From positions 26,194,315 through 26,258,314 of the forward strand of contig NC_133232.1 of assembly GCF_040436345.1 (NCBI RefSeq): 64,000 bases of DNA, read 5' to 3'. The DNA comes from Pagrus major (lineage: Eukaryota; Chordata; Actinopteri; Spariformes; Sparidae). The position numbers and the translations under genes are program-made. The notes beneath the pieces are model-generated. The model saw only the letters and a program-made list of their open reading frames with translations, searched no databases and had not been told where the DNA came from. Shown here piece after piece: positions 11,327-24,789 of this stretch; within the stretch, counting starts at the first letter, position 1, and each line of letters begins with the position of its first letter.

Positions 11327-11667
11327 ACAGACACAGCAATAAATGGACGATGAAGTCCATCTCCAACTCTGGTGCAGTGTTCTCATTGTTAGATAGGACT
11401 CCATCCACAAATAATAATAATATTATAAGTAATAATAGATAATTTAATACATAATCAAATCTTCCTAAGATCCCAACTTTTAATAGACTGTGAAAGTACT
11501 TGCACAGTACTATAGTACCATACAAGTATAGTAATAGTAGTAATAGTTTTTATGATCGTTTAAAAAAGAATTATACCTGTTTATGCATCATAAGTGTTTT
11601 CAAGTCTTTCAATCGTGTTTAAAAAATTAAATAAATATATATATGTATATTTAAATATATGTGTGTG

Positions 11668-12550
<883 letters not shown>

Positions 12551-12599
<49 letters not shown>
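12551..12599. repeat. (CA)24 microsatellite
   Basis: A pure CA dinucleotide tract. Confidence 0.97.
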
Positions 12600-12601
<2 letters not shown>

Positions 12602-13312
12602 ATAACACATGCAACAACCCCCCTCCCTCTGCACTGTCAGCTAACTGGAGAATTGGGTCTGCTCAGGGGTTGTTATTTTATTACTCTTATTTTCCATTAT
12701 TTCCAGGAGGGGAAGGATCAAGTTTTTTTTTAAAAAACCCTCAAAGCCCTCTGCCACTGTTTTTACACCATTAAGTTTCAGTCACCTCAAATTATGCCAT
12801 GTCAAGTGAGGGTGAAGTAAAGAGTGCTAAACAAAAGCAGTGGTAATCTGCACTCACAGCAGTGCTTTCCTTGGCCATTATTGCTAATTCCTCAGAGACA
12901 AAATTGCTCGGGTATACTGAGTTTTGTTTATTCTTGCCTCATGAAAGAGTAATAATGTTTTGTTGCTTTCCTCAGCATGAACTCCACAGTGCATTGGAGT
13001 CATTCGGCGCACAGGAAGGAGTCCAGCAGACACCCAAACATACTATCTATAGAGTCTATGCATCTCTGCTTTTCACCGGGAGGTTTGCTTATGAAAAACA
13101 ATGTGACCAAAGCTATAAAATCAGTAATAATCAATATATCTAAACAATGCTACTGTCCCCTCCTGCTTGCAACATACACATAGCATCTGATAACGGTGAT
13201 TCTCCCAGACAGACTCTCCAGACTAAAATACACAAAAGCCAGAGACAGACGCTCCAGTCTTGCGCACACACTCACAGGAGACGTTTGACATGTATAAACC
13301 ACAAGCAGCCAC

Positions 13313-13318
<6 letters not shown>
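12600..13318. other. Intergenic, no gene seen
   Basis: No exon or recognisable repeat is visible. The longest open frame (12862-13143) has no recognisable content. Confidence 0.45.
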
Positions 13319-13362
<44 letters not shown>

Positions 13363-13366
13363 ACAC
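13319..13366. repeat. (CA)n microsatellite, slightly interrupted
   Basis: A CA run with one CAAACA interruption near 13355. It lies inside a wider CA-enriched stretch (13260-13450). Confidence 0.93.
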
Positions 13367-13639
13367 GCTGCTACACACTTATATAAACAGAGGCAGACTG
13401 AGAGAGAGAGAGGACACATGCAGTCACACTTAAACACAAACACACACATAACACAGTCAATAGGATCACTAATGGAGACACAAGCAGCTTGGACTCCTTT
13501 ATCTCTTCTGTCAATACAATTCCATTTTCTGTCTGACTGACTTCCAACAAGGATCTGAAACAAACAAAACAAAACAAAAAAAAGGCATGCAAATGTCTCC
13601 CCTCTCTCATTTTCTGTAATTGTCTCCATTTTCTCCTAA

Positions 13640-13870
13640 CCATCTCCACCTCAACCTCCGTGGAAAAATCAGCTGGCAAAATAGGATTTCTCCCTGCCAG
13701 CGCATCAAACGCCCCCATTGGCAGAAATCAGACGTTCCACAATTAGTCACTTGATTATCTCGCCAGAACACCAAACGCTGCTTCTCATCTCAGGGAGGCA
13801 TAAAAGGAGAGGCTTTTACTTTCCCATCGCAGTAAAAATGACAAATAGATACTCGAAATGAGCAGCAGCT
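13640..13870. other. Complex unique stretch, candidate conserved non-coding element
   Basis: Between two CA arrays lies about 230 bp of balanced-composition sequence without low-complexity tracts, including a GCATAAAAGG motif at 13799-13808. I see no coding frame. The contrast with the flanking repeats is all that suggests constraint, so this is a weak call. Confidence 0.2.
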
Positions 13871-13885
13871 GTCGTCTAACCCCTG

Positions 13886-13888
<3 letters not shown>

Positions 13889-13952
<64 letters not shown>
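13889..13952. repeat. (CA)32 microsatellite
   Basis: A 64-bp pure AC/CA tract. Confidence 0.98.
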
Positions 13953-13955
<3 letters not shown>

Positions 13956-14769
13956 CACATGTTCAATTATACATACAAAATATTAATTCAAATCATATTC
14001 TGTGAGGAAAAACATGAAAATGCAGGATGCTGAAGTAGTGGAGGATGCATTAAAATCCTTAAAGTACTACACTGTAAAAATATTCAAAGTGCTGCAAAGA
14101 AAACGTTACCCACGAGTGTAAGAGTATGTAAGTATAATCAAGAAAGCAGCACCTTAATTATTTTAAGATAAAAGGACTAATTAGTGGATTATTATTACTC
14201 ATGCATTTATGCGAAAGCAGGACTTTACTGTTGTAGTTGGTTTAAGTGGAGGTAAATTTGTGGTTTGATTATTTTCTTTATTAAAATGTTTTGCAGGATA
14301 AATGACTTACTGTAAACAATTATCAAAATGGTTGCTCACTTTTACTCACAAGGGCGTCATTTTATGTTGAAAAGTGTTGGGGACATCAGGGTTCAGATGA
14401 AGAGACATTTTTAAAACAGTCTTCAACATGCGATTTTAGGCAGTCTAACAGGAGCATCAGTATATGAAGTGCATCAAAAGGGCATAGCCTGGCTACTAAA
14501 GTCAACAATACAAAAATACTCAACATAAAATGCAGAATGATATTGACGGACAGCGTAACAATCATCCATATGCATCACATCCTAAACTTAAACGCTATAT
14601 CAATGCCAATATTACATTTAATCAGCCATTTGAAAAAGTGGTGGGGACAGGTCCCCAGTGTAAATGACACCTGTATGTGTACTTGTACATGTACTGTTGG
14701 GTTGTTCAGTTTATAACAAAACACAATATTTTATAAGCTTTCATATGTTTTGTGTACAAAAAGTCTCAA
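13953..14769. other. Intergenic, no gene seen
   Basis: AT-rich sequence without exon support. Around 14045-14140 it begins to resemble the 'AAAGTACTAC' repeat family described at 14770. Confidence 0.4.
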
Positions 14770-15410
14770 TTTGTTAAGTAACTAGTAAGTTACTAGTTAC
14801 TTGGAAACTATTTGATAGTGCTGAAGTTATCAAATAAAAGTACTGGAGCACAATATTTCCCTCTGATGGAATGTACGTACATTTATTCAAGTACTGTACT
14901 TAAGCACTATTTTAAAGTACATGTAGTATTTCCATTTCCAGCTAATCTATACTTTCATTCCACTACATTTTGGAGGCAAATATTGTACTTTGTACTTTTA
15001 CTCCATACATTTTTTTGATAACTTAAGTTACTTGTTACTTTGCAGATGGCATGCTGCATCAAAGCCAAAGTAGCACATTTTTACATCGATTCATTTGATC
15101 AGCAATCAGATAAAAAACACTGATCCTGATAATCAGAAAAACACTGAATATCTGATCTCCTGATCAGCCATGTTGATAATCAGTGTACCCTGAGTATACA
15201 TTGTATACATACATGTATATATATATGTAATTAACTTGTACTTGTACTTCTGATACTTTCCCAGACATTTACTTTTGATACAGTTAATATCAGATACTTT
15301 AAGTCTTTTACTCAAGTACTATTCCCATGGCTGACTTTCACTTTACCAAAGTAATATATTATCCTTACTTGTACTCAAGTATGACTTTTGGGTACGTCAT
15401 TACAACACTG
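14770..15410 (+). repeat. Dispersed 'TACTTTTACTTGAGTA' repeat, longest copy
   Basis: The stretch contains CTACATTTTGGAGGCAAATA, TTGTACTTTTACTCCATACA, TTACTTGTTACTTTGCAGAT and CTTTTACTCAAGTACTATTC, in that order. Diverged or inverted copies of the same blocks occur at 20850-21020, 46090-46220, 56265-56370 and 59300-59395. I recall this as a common teleost interspersed repeat but cannot give its class. It has no open frame of note. Confidence 0.6.
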
Positions 15411-17034
15411 GATGTAATGGAGTAGAAGCAGAAAGTGGCATGAAAAGAAAAGAGTGAAGTAAAGTACAAGTACATGTCTACAGTATAAGTCTACAGTAAA
15501 ATTACAGTAAAATTAACTTCATCTAACACATATTTTGCAAATGTGACACATTTTGCCAGTGTATATTTTTATTTATTCTCTATTTTACTGCAAAATGGGA
15601 TCAATTACACATTTATTTTACTATGTACACAGCGTAGGCTCAGATCCCAGTGCAGGTCAAGTGGCCTCTCAGCTCTACAGCAAACAGTGTGATCATAAGG
15701 ACAGTAAACAAACAACAAGAGAGGAGCGGAGATGCTGAGGCTCAGCCAGCTTCACTTTTACATCCTTTTTCATCTGCATTTCAAATGTGAATAATTTCGT
15801 GGAAATTGTGTTCAGGATCAGTGAAGGAGTTTCTTGGAAGGGATAGGAGGGAGTGGTTCTGGTCCAGTAGCCGTGGAATAGAACAGAGACTCACCCCAGG
15901 AGCATCAGACATGCAAAAGATGATGAGAGGGAGGGCAGGAGGAGGTGTTCTAGTAAAGTAAGGAGGAGATCAAGTGGGAAATAATAAACGCAGTGTTCCT
16001 TATAAATGTTAGCTCTGATCCCACCATGAGTATGCATGTGTTTGTAGTGTGACGCTCTGCTGCCTGTAGGCTGAGTCAGAATGAGCAAAGCAGCAGGAGA
16101 CAGAGGAAAACAGACAGGAACAACTAACAACTGAGTATCGTCCTGTTTCCAGTGTTAGGTAACAGCCACTTGTGATTCAAAATGTGAAAGGAAAAGAGAC
16201 GAAAGCGACAACGGGACAGAGACAAACAAAAGGCTGCGAAGGAAATAAGTTGCTGAGGCAGACAGAAACAAACAGCAGATTAAAAAAACGATGAGGAAAC
16301 AAACAGAAAATAGGTGGCTGAGTGAGGGAATGTAAAAAATGACAAAAACAGAGCTCAACACACAGAGGAGAACAAAGAGAAAAACAGCAAAGTGAGTCAG
16401 AAGATGAATGGAGGAGTAACAGCTATGGCTAGCCCATAAAAGGGAAGCTATGTTGTAGGTACATAAATACACTGAGGGGAAATGTTGCTGTATATGACGA
16501 GCAGCAGCACTGAGACTGTTATAAACATAACTTCCTCTCTACGTCTCACTCATTTCACAGTCACTCGTGGTTCTTACACGGAGTGAATGGGAGAATATCT
16601 GCAGTCCAGGAAACCTTGTAGCAGTTCCTGTATTGAATTCCATATCCATTATTCACGGCTGTCAGTAATGCTGAGATAGAGATTCAACAATGGATATGAC
16701 AGGAACACAGAGAATGGCAGCGGTGATAGTCCTGCGGCAGCGAGCCAATTGCCGCTAAATTGAAGGTGATGCCAAGGATGATGAAGATGTTATGGCACAA
16801 AGCTGTTATAATGCAGACAGTAATGATGAAGATGATGATGATGATGATGCCTGCCGTCAGAATTTCTGCAGTTCTAGAATGAGATGGGCTTTTGAGTGGA
16901 TTTTTTTTTTTTGCCCGTTTCATTCAGTCTGCTACCAAAGTAAAATGAGCTGAATGAGCATCCACTTTGTTTTCGCGTGTGCCAATTATACAGTGAGACA
17001 CTAATGTCTAAAACAAAAAAAAACAAAAACAAAA
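15411..17034. other. Intergenic, no gene seen
   Basis: Plus-strand purine-rich sequence (15890-16460) makes spurious S/L-rich minus-strand frames. A (GAT)n tract at about 16825-16849 gives an isoleucine run inside a minus-strand frame (16684-16923). That frame looks like a membrane segment but has no homologue I recognise. Confidence 0.45.
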
Positions 17035-17545
17035 CTCAACAGCAATGTCTCTTTCCAGAAATCATGACCCAGCTGCTCTTTCACAGACAGCTAATTCACA
17101 GACCTTCTTGGAAGCCGTTTCATGCCAGAACTATTTCCTTTACCGAACTGTATCACTGCACAGAAGAACAGGTGTATCTACTCGTGGATGAGAGGCTTGT
17201 TAGCATTAAAGCCATCCTCCCCAGCTGAGCTGTAACGTTAGCTAGCTTAGTTAGTTTAGTTAGCTAGCCTCCCATCCATGAGTAGATGCACGTTTTCTTC
17301 TGTGTGGCGGTATGGAAAGAAAATAGTTCCTACATGAAACTGCTCCAAACAAAGTCTGTAGATCATCTTTAGCATCCTGCTGATGATCTCTGGAAATCAG
17401 ACGTTGCCTGATATTAAGTGCCATCTAGTTTCATTATATTGGAAAGAAAGAAGACATCTCTATGACAGATATCCCCAGAACTCATAACTCACACACGCAC
17501 TACAGGTAAGAGGGAAATGTGTATTTTTTCTTTGGAGTGAACTGT
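17035..17545. mobile_element. Second foldback MITE-like element, left arm probably truncated
   Basis: The arms are inverted copies. The left blocks are TTTCCAGAAATCAT, GTTTCATGCCAGAACTATTT, CAGAAGAACAGGTG, ATCTACTCGTGGATGAGAGG and CTTGTTAGC. The reverse complement of 17400-17255 gives TTTCCAGAGATCAT, GTTTCATGTAGGAACTATTT, CAGAAGAAAACGTG, ATCTACTCATGGATGGGAGG and CTAGCTAAC. The centre (17220-17265) is a TTAGCTAG-rich spacer. The right arm continues to an end resembling TTAAAGGTACAGTTCACTCC on the minus strand (17555-17536). The left arm loses similarity near 17035, so the left terminus seems to be missing. No coding capacity. Confidence 0.7.
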
Positions 17546-17551
17546 ACCTTT

Positions 17552-17925
17552 AAAGGTGCTCTGTGTAACAATTTGCAGCAATTACATGTATTAATCACTT
17601 TTTTATTGGCCATATGTGAGCAGATTGTAACATGACGTGAAAAATGAGTCCCTCCCCGCCTCACTTGGCTGACTACAAAAGCCTGTGGACGGTTTGTTTA
17701 TAATGCTGTTGGACAGTGGATTTCTTTGTGAATAACTCGGGTCAGATTCTCCTCAACAGTCCATAGGATGCTACTTTATGCACGTCCTCGAGTGCATCTT
17801 CTTTGCCTCTTTCCGCTCCACTAACAGAAAGCAACAGCAGCTAATGTTGGTTTAGAAATGGAGTCATAAACTAACAACTGGCTTTCAAAACAAAACAAAA
17901 GATCCACAGATTCTCTTTAAGATGC
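17552..17925 (+). repeat. Probable interspersed repeat starting TTAAAGGTGCTCTGTGTAAC
   Basis: The start resembles a frequent fish repeat start (TTAAAGGTGCTCTATGTAA) as I remember it. It abuts the right end of the foldback element. The right boundary is uncertain and no terminal repeat was found. Confidence 0.35.
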
Positions 17926-19650
17926 TGCATAATCTCTGTAGACGACATCAGCATCAATATTCCTCAATTGCATCCTCAGATCTGTCCATAAAATGGATGT
18001 TTCTTATGATTTTTCATGGTAAACCTTACTGATTTTCTGAGGATTTAATTTGTGGGAAGCAGTGACACTAAAACAGGTCTTTCACTCTGAGGGAGAATTC
18101 AGGAGCAGAATAAATCTTAAATCCCACTAAGGTGGAAGGAATTCTCATAGGCGTAATCGTCACTCAGATTAGGTTAAACTGCAGGTGAAAGACTGCATGC
18201 TTGATTAAGCTACCTTGTACACCAAGAAGCATCAAGGTTCCTACTAGTCAGGCTCTATGAATTGCTCTGCAAATAACTAAAACCCACACATGCATAAAAT
18301 GTAGTGCTCACATGAGTAGAAACTATTCAAGGACATCAGTTACAAAACAAAAAACGGCAATGTTGATGATGATTTCTAGGGGAAAAAAATCCTCCCGTGT
18401 GCGAGATGCACACCTGACACATTTATCTGGTGCCTGCGTGCAATTTCAAGCTCTCCACTTGCAATTATGAGTGCAATCATCGCTGCTGTATACTCCCATT
18501 CCTCAGCGCGGCCTCGAGGGCTGGTCGAGCCACCTGGAGGGCTTGTCAAGGCGTTGTCTTATCAATACCTCCATCTGTCTTGATCCAGTGCACTGTTGCT
18601 TTGAAGAAAAACACTGGACAGGCCTTTTCTTCTGATAGACCAACGATAGCCCCTTCCTCCTCCACTCCATCAGCCCTCTGACTGCCCCAGAAATTAGATA
18701 TTGGCATTTCACCAATGATAGGGAAAAGTGGATTTATGATTTTTTTTACAGGCTGTCATGTCAGAGAAATAAAGAACAGGTCTGGTTATATTTTTTATGA
18801 CTGTGACAAAGGTTGCATTTTTATATGATCTCTATATTCTACAATCGTATTTTAGTATGTTTAACAGATTTGTCTTGATTAGATCCTCACTGGAGGGCTT
18901 TTTAATGAGATACTGCGAGAGACTGAGATGGCTCAAGGAGGAGATGATGCCTCGGATGGAAGACGTACCCGTGCAAAAATGATGAATGACACATAATCGT
19001 CTGCGAGAGTCAGAACCACAGAGGGACTGTTGAGTTTAAGCCCACTTCTGTGTTAATGCCTCCATTAACATGTGAGTGTAAGCGCTTGTTTGTTTGTGTT
19101 CAAACAAGTTAGCATTCACTGTTTAAATGAGAGTGTTTATAACAGACAGTCTGGTGTGTGAGCGTGCATGCATATGTGAGTATTCTCGCCTGAGTAAGTG
19201 TGTAATGTGTGCAGATTTCCGGCAGAGCGAGGGGGAGTATAAACCCACCTACGTGTGCGTGTGTTCAAGCTTCTAATAATATACGTGGATGGGTAAGCTG
19301 CTATGTGTGTGTGTGTGTGTTTATACAAGCAAGTAAGCATATTTTTGTTTGTACATGTGTGCATTCTGCTAAGTTTGTCTCCTGAGGGGGCTTCCAGGCA
19401 GTAGGCGGGAGGCACGTTGGAGAGGGAGTCTAATCTCTCTCTCTCCAAATCCCTGGAATCTCTGTCTTTTCCGAGGCAGGAGGTCACATCGCTCAGTGCT
19501 CTGCCAGGAGAGACAGAAACAGAGAAAGACAGATGGAGGAGGCGAGAGGGATGGAGGAGGGAGGGAGGGAGGAGAGAGGGAGGGTGGGCTGGAAACACTT
19601 CCATGCCTTGGGCCTCTGGGACAAATTACACCAGAGAAGGGATGTCAGTT
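17926..19650. other. Intergenic, no gene seen
   Basis: No supported exon. A purine-rich G/A tract occurs at 19515-19590. Confidence 0.45.
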
Positions 19651-19654
19651 AGAC

Positions 19655-19684
19655 TGTGTGTGTGTGTGTGTGTGTGTGCTCTAA

Positions 19685-19732
<48 letters not shown>

Positions 19733-19872
19733 CGCACACACACACACACGTTATTTCAATGCAAGCAGCACACAGGTCATGCACAACTGATCATGAACAG
19801 ATAGACTTCCATAAAATGTCATCTTGTGATTTAAACAGACAATGCGCAAACACACGCACACACACACACACG

Positions 19873-19938
<66 letters not shown>

Positions 19939-19954
19939 CACACACACACACACA
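19655..19954. repeat. Cluster of (GT)n and (CA)n microsatellites
   Basis: A GT run (about 19655-19678) is followed within 10 bp by a CA run (about 19686-19749). A second long CA run with CG interruptions lies at about 19852-19954. The adjacent GT and CA runs can pair as an inverted repeat. Confidence 0.93.
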
Positions 19955-20849
19955 CTGACAGAACGTATTATTGAGTAACACCCTTAAGGCCAAAACTCAT
20001 ATCAAAAGTCAGAGGGAGAGCACTCAGTGAAATCAGATAAGAGATAATTTCCTGTGAACTTCCAAAAGAACATCTCCCATGGACCGTCTTTGTTGCTATG
20101 GAGATAGTCCAGTAAGGATCCTGTCTGCTGTTTACATGCAGGGCCGCAGCCACTTACCCGATGTACTGTACCCTTCTGTCCAGTTTGTAATTTTTTAAAT
20201 TTTTTTTACTTTTGGGTTTAAGGCAGGAATGGAAATAATTCATTTTAAATGTAGAGGTTGCATCACAACATCTTCTGTTCCTGCGTTAGATATGCTGTTT
20301 TATATAGTAACTAATGGTAATCATATCCACTGTATCGCCTGATCTCTCTCTGTGGTTTCTATGTTTCCCTGTAGACTGCACACAGTCAGTCACTCACCAT
20401 ATATTATGTTTGATTAACACATCATTAATGACAGCTCTCTCCCCTGAACCACTCTGTCTCACCTAAAATGTCTTTAAAGTAAACATATACCAGGAAATAT
20501 GCCCTTTAAATGAAATGTGAAATACTGCAATTTTTATTTGCAGTGAGATCGAAAAGATGCGAAGAAGAGTCATAAATACTAAAAGAGCAATTAAGTAAGT
20601 AAATAAAGTATCGGATATTAAATGTAGTCACGGATCATTCTGGCAATACATGTAGTTAAATATCAGAAGAACAAGTGACAGTTAATTATACATAGTTACA
20701 TCAGACTGGCTAATTATCAGATCCAATATCCAGTATTTTATTTGATTATTGGAATCAGAGTTTTTCTTTTTGTTTATTTGTTGTTTCTATTGTTAATGTT
20801 CTATTGATAAAATAAATGTATTTGTAAATGCTACTACAAAGTGACTAAA
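19955..20849. other. Intergenic, no gene seen
   Basis: AT-rich sequence with no exon support. Confidence 0.45.
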
Positions 20850-21020
20850 GTTATTAAATAAATGTAGTGAAGTAATAGTACAATATTTGCCTCCAAAATG
20901 CAGTGGAGTGGAAGTGTAAAGTAGCAGAAAATGGAAATACTCCAGTAAAGAACAAGTTCCTCAAAATTGCACTGAAGTACTTGAGTAAATCTACTTGTTT
21001 ACATTCCATCACTGGGTATG
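20850..21020 (-). repeat. Dispersed 'TACTTTTACTTGAGTA' repeat, inverted copy
   Basis: On the minus strand this reads GTTTACTCAAGTACTTCAGT-like and CACTGCATTTTGGAGGCAAA blocks matching those at 14770-15410. The order is as expected for a partial inverted copy. Confidence 0.6.
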
Positions 21021-21150
21021 AGGTGTTACTAAAATATATTTTGGTAACAATCACTGGATAAACTTTTTTCATTACAAATGATCATACAAGCTGTTGTTTT
21101 TTTTAAATATCTTGGTATGCCCCCCTTTTGCTGTAACGACAGCATGCGCT

Positions 21151-21186
21151 CAAGTTGGCATGGACTCCACAAGCCATGCCAACTTG
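21151..21186. repeat. Perfect 13-bp hairpin
   Basis: CAAGTTGGCATGG (21151-21163) and CCATGCCAACTTG (21174-21186) are exact inverse complements with a 10-nt loop. A G10 run follows directly. Confidence 0.9.
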
Positions 21187-22690
21187 GGGGGGGGGATATT
21201 TAATCTGGACGTACATGCCCTGAGGGACACTTTTGGTTTCGGCCACAACAGACAGTGTGACTGCAGCAAGGTAAACTAAGCTGTGCAGTGTAACTTTGTA
21301 ATCATGTATTAGCCTATTTACCACCATGAATATTTTTTGCCACGGAAAATGTCAGAAACTCCTGATTGATTCTGTGTGCAAAGGTTTGGACACGTCACAT
21401 TTTTATAGGTTTATAGTTTGTGAGTTCTGATCTTGAACACACTTCCTGCATCTGTTCCTGTGGAGTAGCTTGTAGTTACTTGTTTTGAGTGTGTACTGTA
21501 GGCCAGGTGAAATACAGCCCCTCGCCCACGGAGTGCAACTCGCCCACAGTGTGCAACTTTTTACATTTACTGTATGTGACATACTTTAATAAGATGTTCA
21601 GCTCTGCTGGCGAGAGGATGCCAACCTTTGTTCACAACACACTATACAATTCAGCAATTTTAGCAATTCATCACATAACATTTTAGGAAATGTATAAAAA
21701 AAATTTTTAAGACCCAGAAAAAATATTGAGGACATGACCTCAGTGTCCTCAGCGATAGCTACAGTACAGCTCTGTTTACGTGTGTGTGACTGTGTGCTGT
21801 GCAGCATTTCTCGGACTGAATTACTTCTTCTTTCTTTTTGAGACAGTGTTTTGGCATTTCTGCTTTATTGGCCTGCATATATAGTGCAGCAGTGAGTGAT
21901 AGGGAGGAGAGAGGAAGAGTGGAGGAAACAGAGGGAGAGGATGTGACAGAGGTTATAAACCAGACTCGACAACGTGATGAGGAAAGGATGCTCCCCCAAA
22001 TTTATTTATTTATTTATTATTCCATGAACCCAAAACTTTATTTTGAACAGCAGTATTTCATGTGTGAGCTCATCCTGAGGATGCAGGACTTGCAGGTGAA
22101 GGCTGAACTTGCACAAAGCACATTTTCTTCTACCTTCATTTATCAGCACTTGCAAAGGAGAAGAAAAGCCCAAGGTCTGTACATCTTAAAGATCCACATT
22201 ACGTGATTTATGGTTAACAAAGTCCACAAATCAAATACCTGCTTGCAGCTGTCATGAGGGCAAGAACTTGTGAGTTTAATATGAATGGAGAACCGTTTTT
22301 TAATTAAAATACCTCTCTCCTCATGGAAGGACACTTTCTACCTAACCCAGTGTTGTTTCAATAAAGTTGTCACCCAAAGAAAAACTGCACTGAAAACAAA
22401 GACAACTAAAAGCTGTTGACCGTTGTCATATATGGCCTATAAGATGACCATTTAAGGCAAGTTTTAATGCATTTACAGGGGTCGTTGGCCTTTGTGTATT
22501 GGCAGACTAGACAATAAAAGGAAGTCTTTCGGTCACAGCCTGAAACAATGCAGAGAGAGTGTGGATGAATGGTGTGGACTAAGTGGGGACTGATAAACAT
22601 CTGGACATATGTTGGAGTGTTTACGCTGCTGCTGTAGAGGGCAGCTTTCAGGATGTCTCTGACACACCAAGTGCGTTGTTGAGGTCAGCA
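21187..22690. other. Intergenic, no gene seen
   Basis: No exon supported. The plus-strand frame at 21838-22206 has no recognisable content. Confidence 0.45.
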
Positions 22691-22691
22691 T

Positions 22692-22692
22692 A

Positions 22693-22775
<83 letters not shown>
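22692..22775. repeat. (ACGC)12 followed by (CA)n compound microsatellite
   Basis: CGCA tetranucleotides at 22692-22740 pass directly into CA dinucleotides at 22741-22775. The alternating purine-pyrimidine pattern is compatible with Z-DNA. Confidence 0.96.
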
Positions 22776-22782
<7 letters not shown>

Positions 22783-24706
22783 GGTGCATGACTGAGGCAG
22801 CACACACTTACAGGAAATCCACTCTCTCAGTCACAGAGGGGTTTTAGGACCCTCTTTAAGGCAATGCCACTCTCACACAGACTGTATGTTGAGTCTGCAG
22901 TTGAGGGAATGTACTTTGTTTAAGGAACTGCTCCTGAAGTACAGCTCCTTGTCACATGAGAGGGTTTGCACTTTTCCTTTGGGGCGGTGGAGGGGTGTAA
23001 TGTTAAGCTAGAATACCTCCTTGTCCAGCCCAGCCGCTCATAAGCTAACTGCTGTGCAATTTGTTTAGGTTCTTAGTGCAGAAGTTTGTTCTTTCATGCT
23101 GTTATTTGTTTTTTGTATTCCTGAGTTTCTCCAAAACCTTTTACCTTTCCAGGAACCTTGTTAAAATTTTGGTTACAGATCAAAACTTTTTGCCGTAGTT
23201 ATTTCATAGAGCAAGAAACTAACAGAGTGGTGTTTGCATTGTTACTTTGGTCAAACACAGGCCTCATGACAACTTCTTTATCCTGTACAGTCTTGTATTT
23301 TGTTTTTATTTATTTATTGTCTATAGTTTTTGAGAATCATGTTGGGCTCTACTGTTTTGAACTCCATGAACATTTGGGATTATTATGCACATTTTTTAAA
23401 TTTATTTTATTTAGCACAGTGTTGACAACAGTTGCTTTCATATATAAAAATCAATGATGCCTCAAACACAAATCTTGTAATGCTTCCTGCTGTTGAAGTT
23501 TTAATGTCATTGCATTTTTAGAAAAAGACTTTTTGCATGTGACCTTTTTTAGGGCTTGTGTTAAGTGTTTTGTTAGTTTGTGGCATGAGTGATGGTATGA
23601 GCACCATCGCCTCCTGTAAAAAAGCTCTTAATCAGTTAACATGCGCATTTGTTTTGAAAGCGAGTGAAAGAAAGACGCTGTTTGCAGGATGCATGGCATT
23701 TAGGTAAAGTATATACTGTATTTGTGGCTATGTACGATTAATAACTATAATATGATGATGGTAAAACAAAGATGTTTTAGTGCCATACCACCAGACCAGA
23801 GAGCAGCTTCATTTTCTGGGCTGAGACTCCTCAATTCATCTTTAACAGCCACCATAAAAAAGACGTTTTAATTTTCTGTATTATCTGACCTGGATAAGTT
23901 GGAATCCGACCTTGTGACAGGCAATAAAAACAACTATATAAAATAGCCATCTTCTCTGTGATGGTCTTGTTTGCTAATGTAAGTCACATAGAGGCATCGG
24001 TGTCAAATTGAGACTGTATCATTACCAGTAAAAAGTTCCTTGTAGTACGACTAAGTAAGATCTGTTTTGAGTTGCATGTTGGCAAAAAAAAAGATCTGTC
24101 TGAATAAATCTAAATCAACGACACAGACATGCCTGTAACTGATTATGATTATGAAATGATTGATTATGAAAATGAGGGCCATTAGTATGTTTGTATGTGA
24201 TTGCAGTACTGTGTACAAGCGATGTGATTTAATGCAGTGTGTAAGTGCGTGTGGACCTCCCGGCTGCTCAAATCAAAGCACTTGTTCTGAATGTGAATAT
24301 CTGTATGTGTGCTTGCGTGTGCGTGCATACCATTGCAGAGTGCAGAGCAACACTGCAGCCACGTTTGGTTTTGCTCAGCGCCTGCCACGGACTGAGAGGA
24401 CAAACACTAAATATTTAGACTCATTCGATGTCATCTGTTTTCACCGATCAGCACCAACACACAGAGTACTCCAATGATAAACAGCCAGTGTAGAGCTTAC
24501 TGTCTTTAATTCAAGGATCAAAAATATGACAATATACAGTACAAGATTTTGCTTTAATCAATATTTCTTGCGCACAAGTTAAAAATACAGTATTTCAGGT
24601 AATTTTGTCTTATAGGAGGTGGGACACTTAAAACCTTCTCTAGGAGTCTTTTCAGTAGTAGCCTGGTTCTGCACACAGAAAATAGTTAGCTGCTCTTCCT
24701 CTCTCT

Positions 24707-24707
<1 letters not shown>
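22776..24707. other. Intergenic, no gene seen
   Basis: AT-rich. Frames such as 23158-23457 are hydrophobic by composition and lack family motifs. Confidence 0.45.

Positions 24708-24786
<79 letters not shown>
24708..24786. repeat. (CA)39 microsatellite
   Basis: A 79-bp pure CA tract, one of the longest in the window. Confidence 0.98.

Positions 24787-24789
<3 letters not shown>

Noticed and set aside
16684..16923. Minus-strand frame resembling a small membrane protein (isoleucine-rich helix)
   Set aside because: The hydrophobic run comes from a GAT trinucleotide repeat read in frame. No conserved flanks or splice sites were seen.
23158..23457. 99-codon hydrophobic plus-strand frame
   Set aside because: The AT-rich sequence yields F/L/I codons. 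There is no family match, promoter or splice context.
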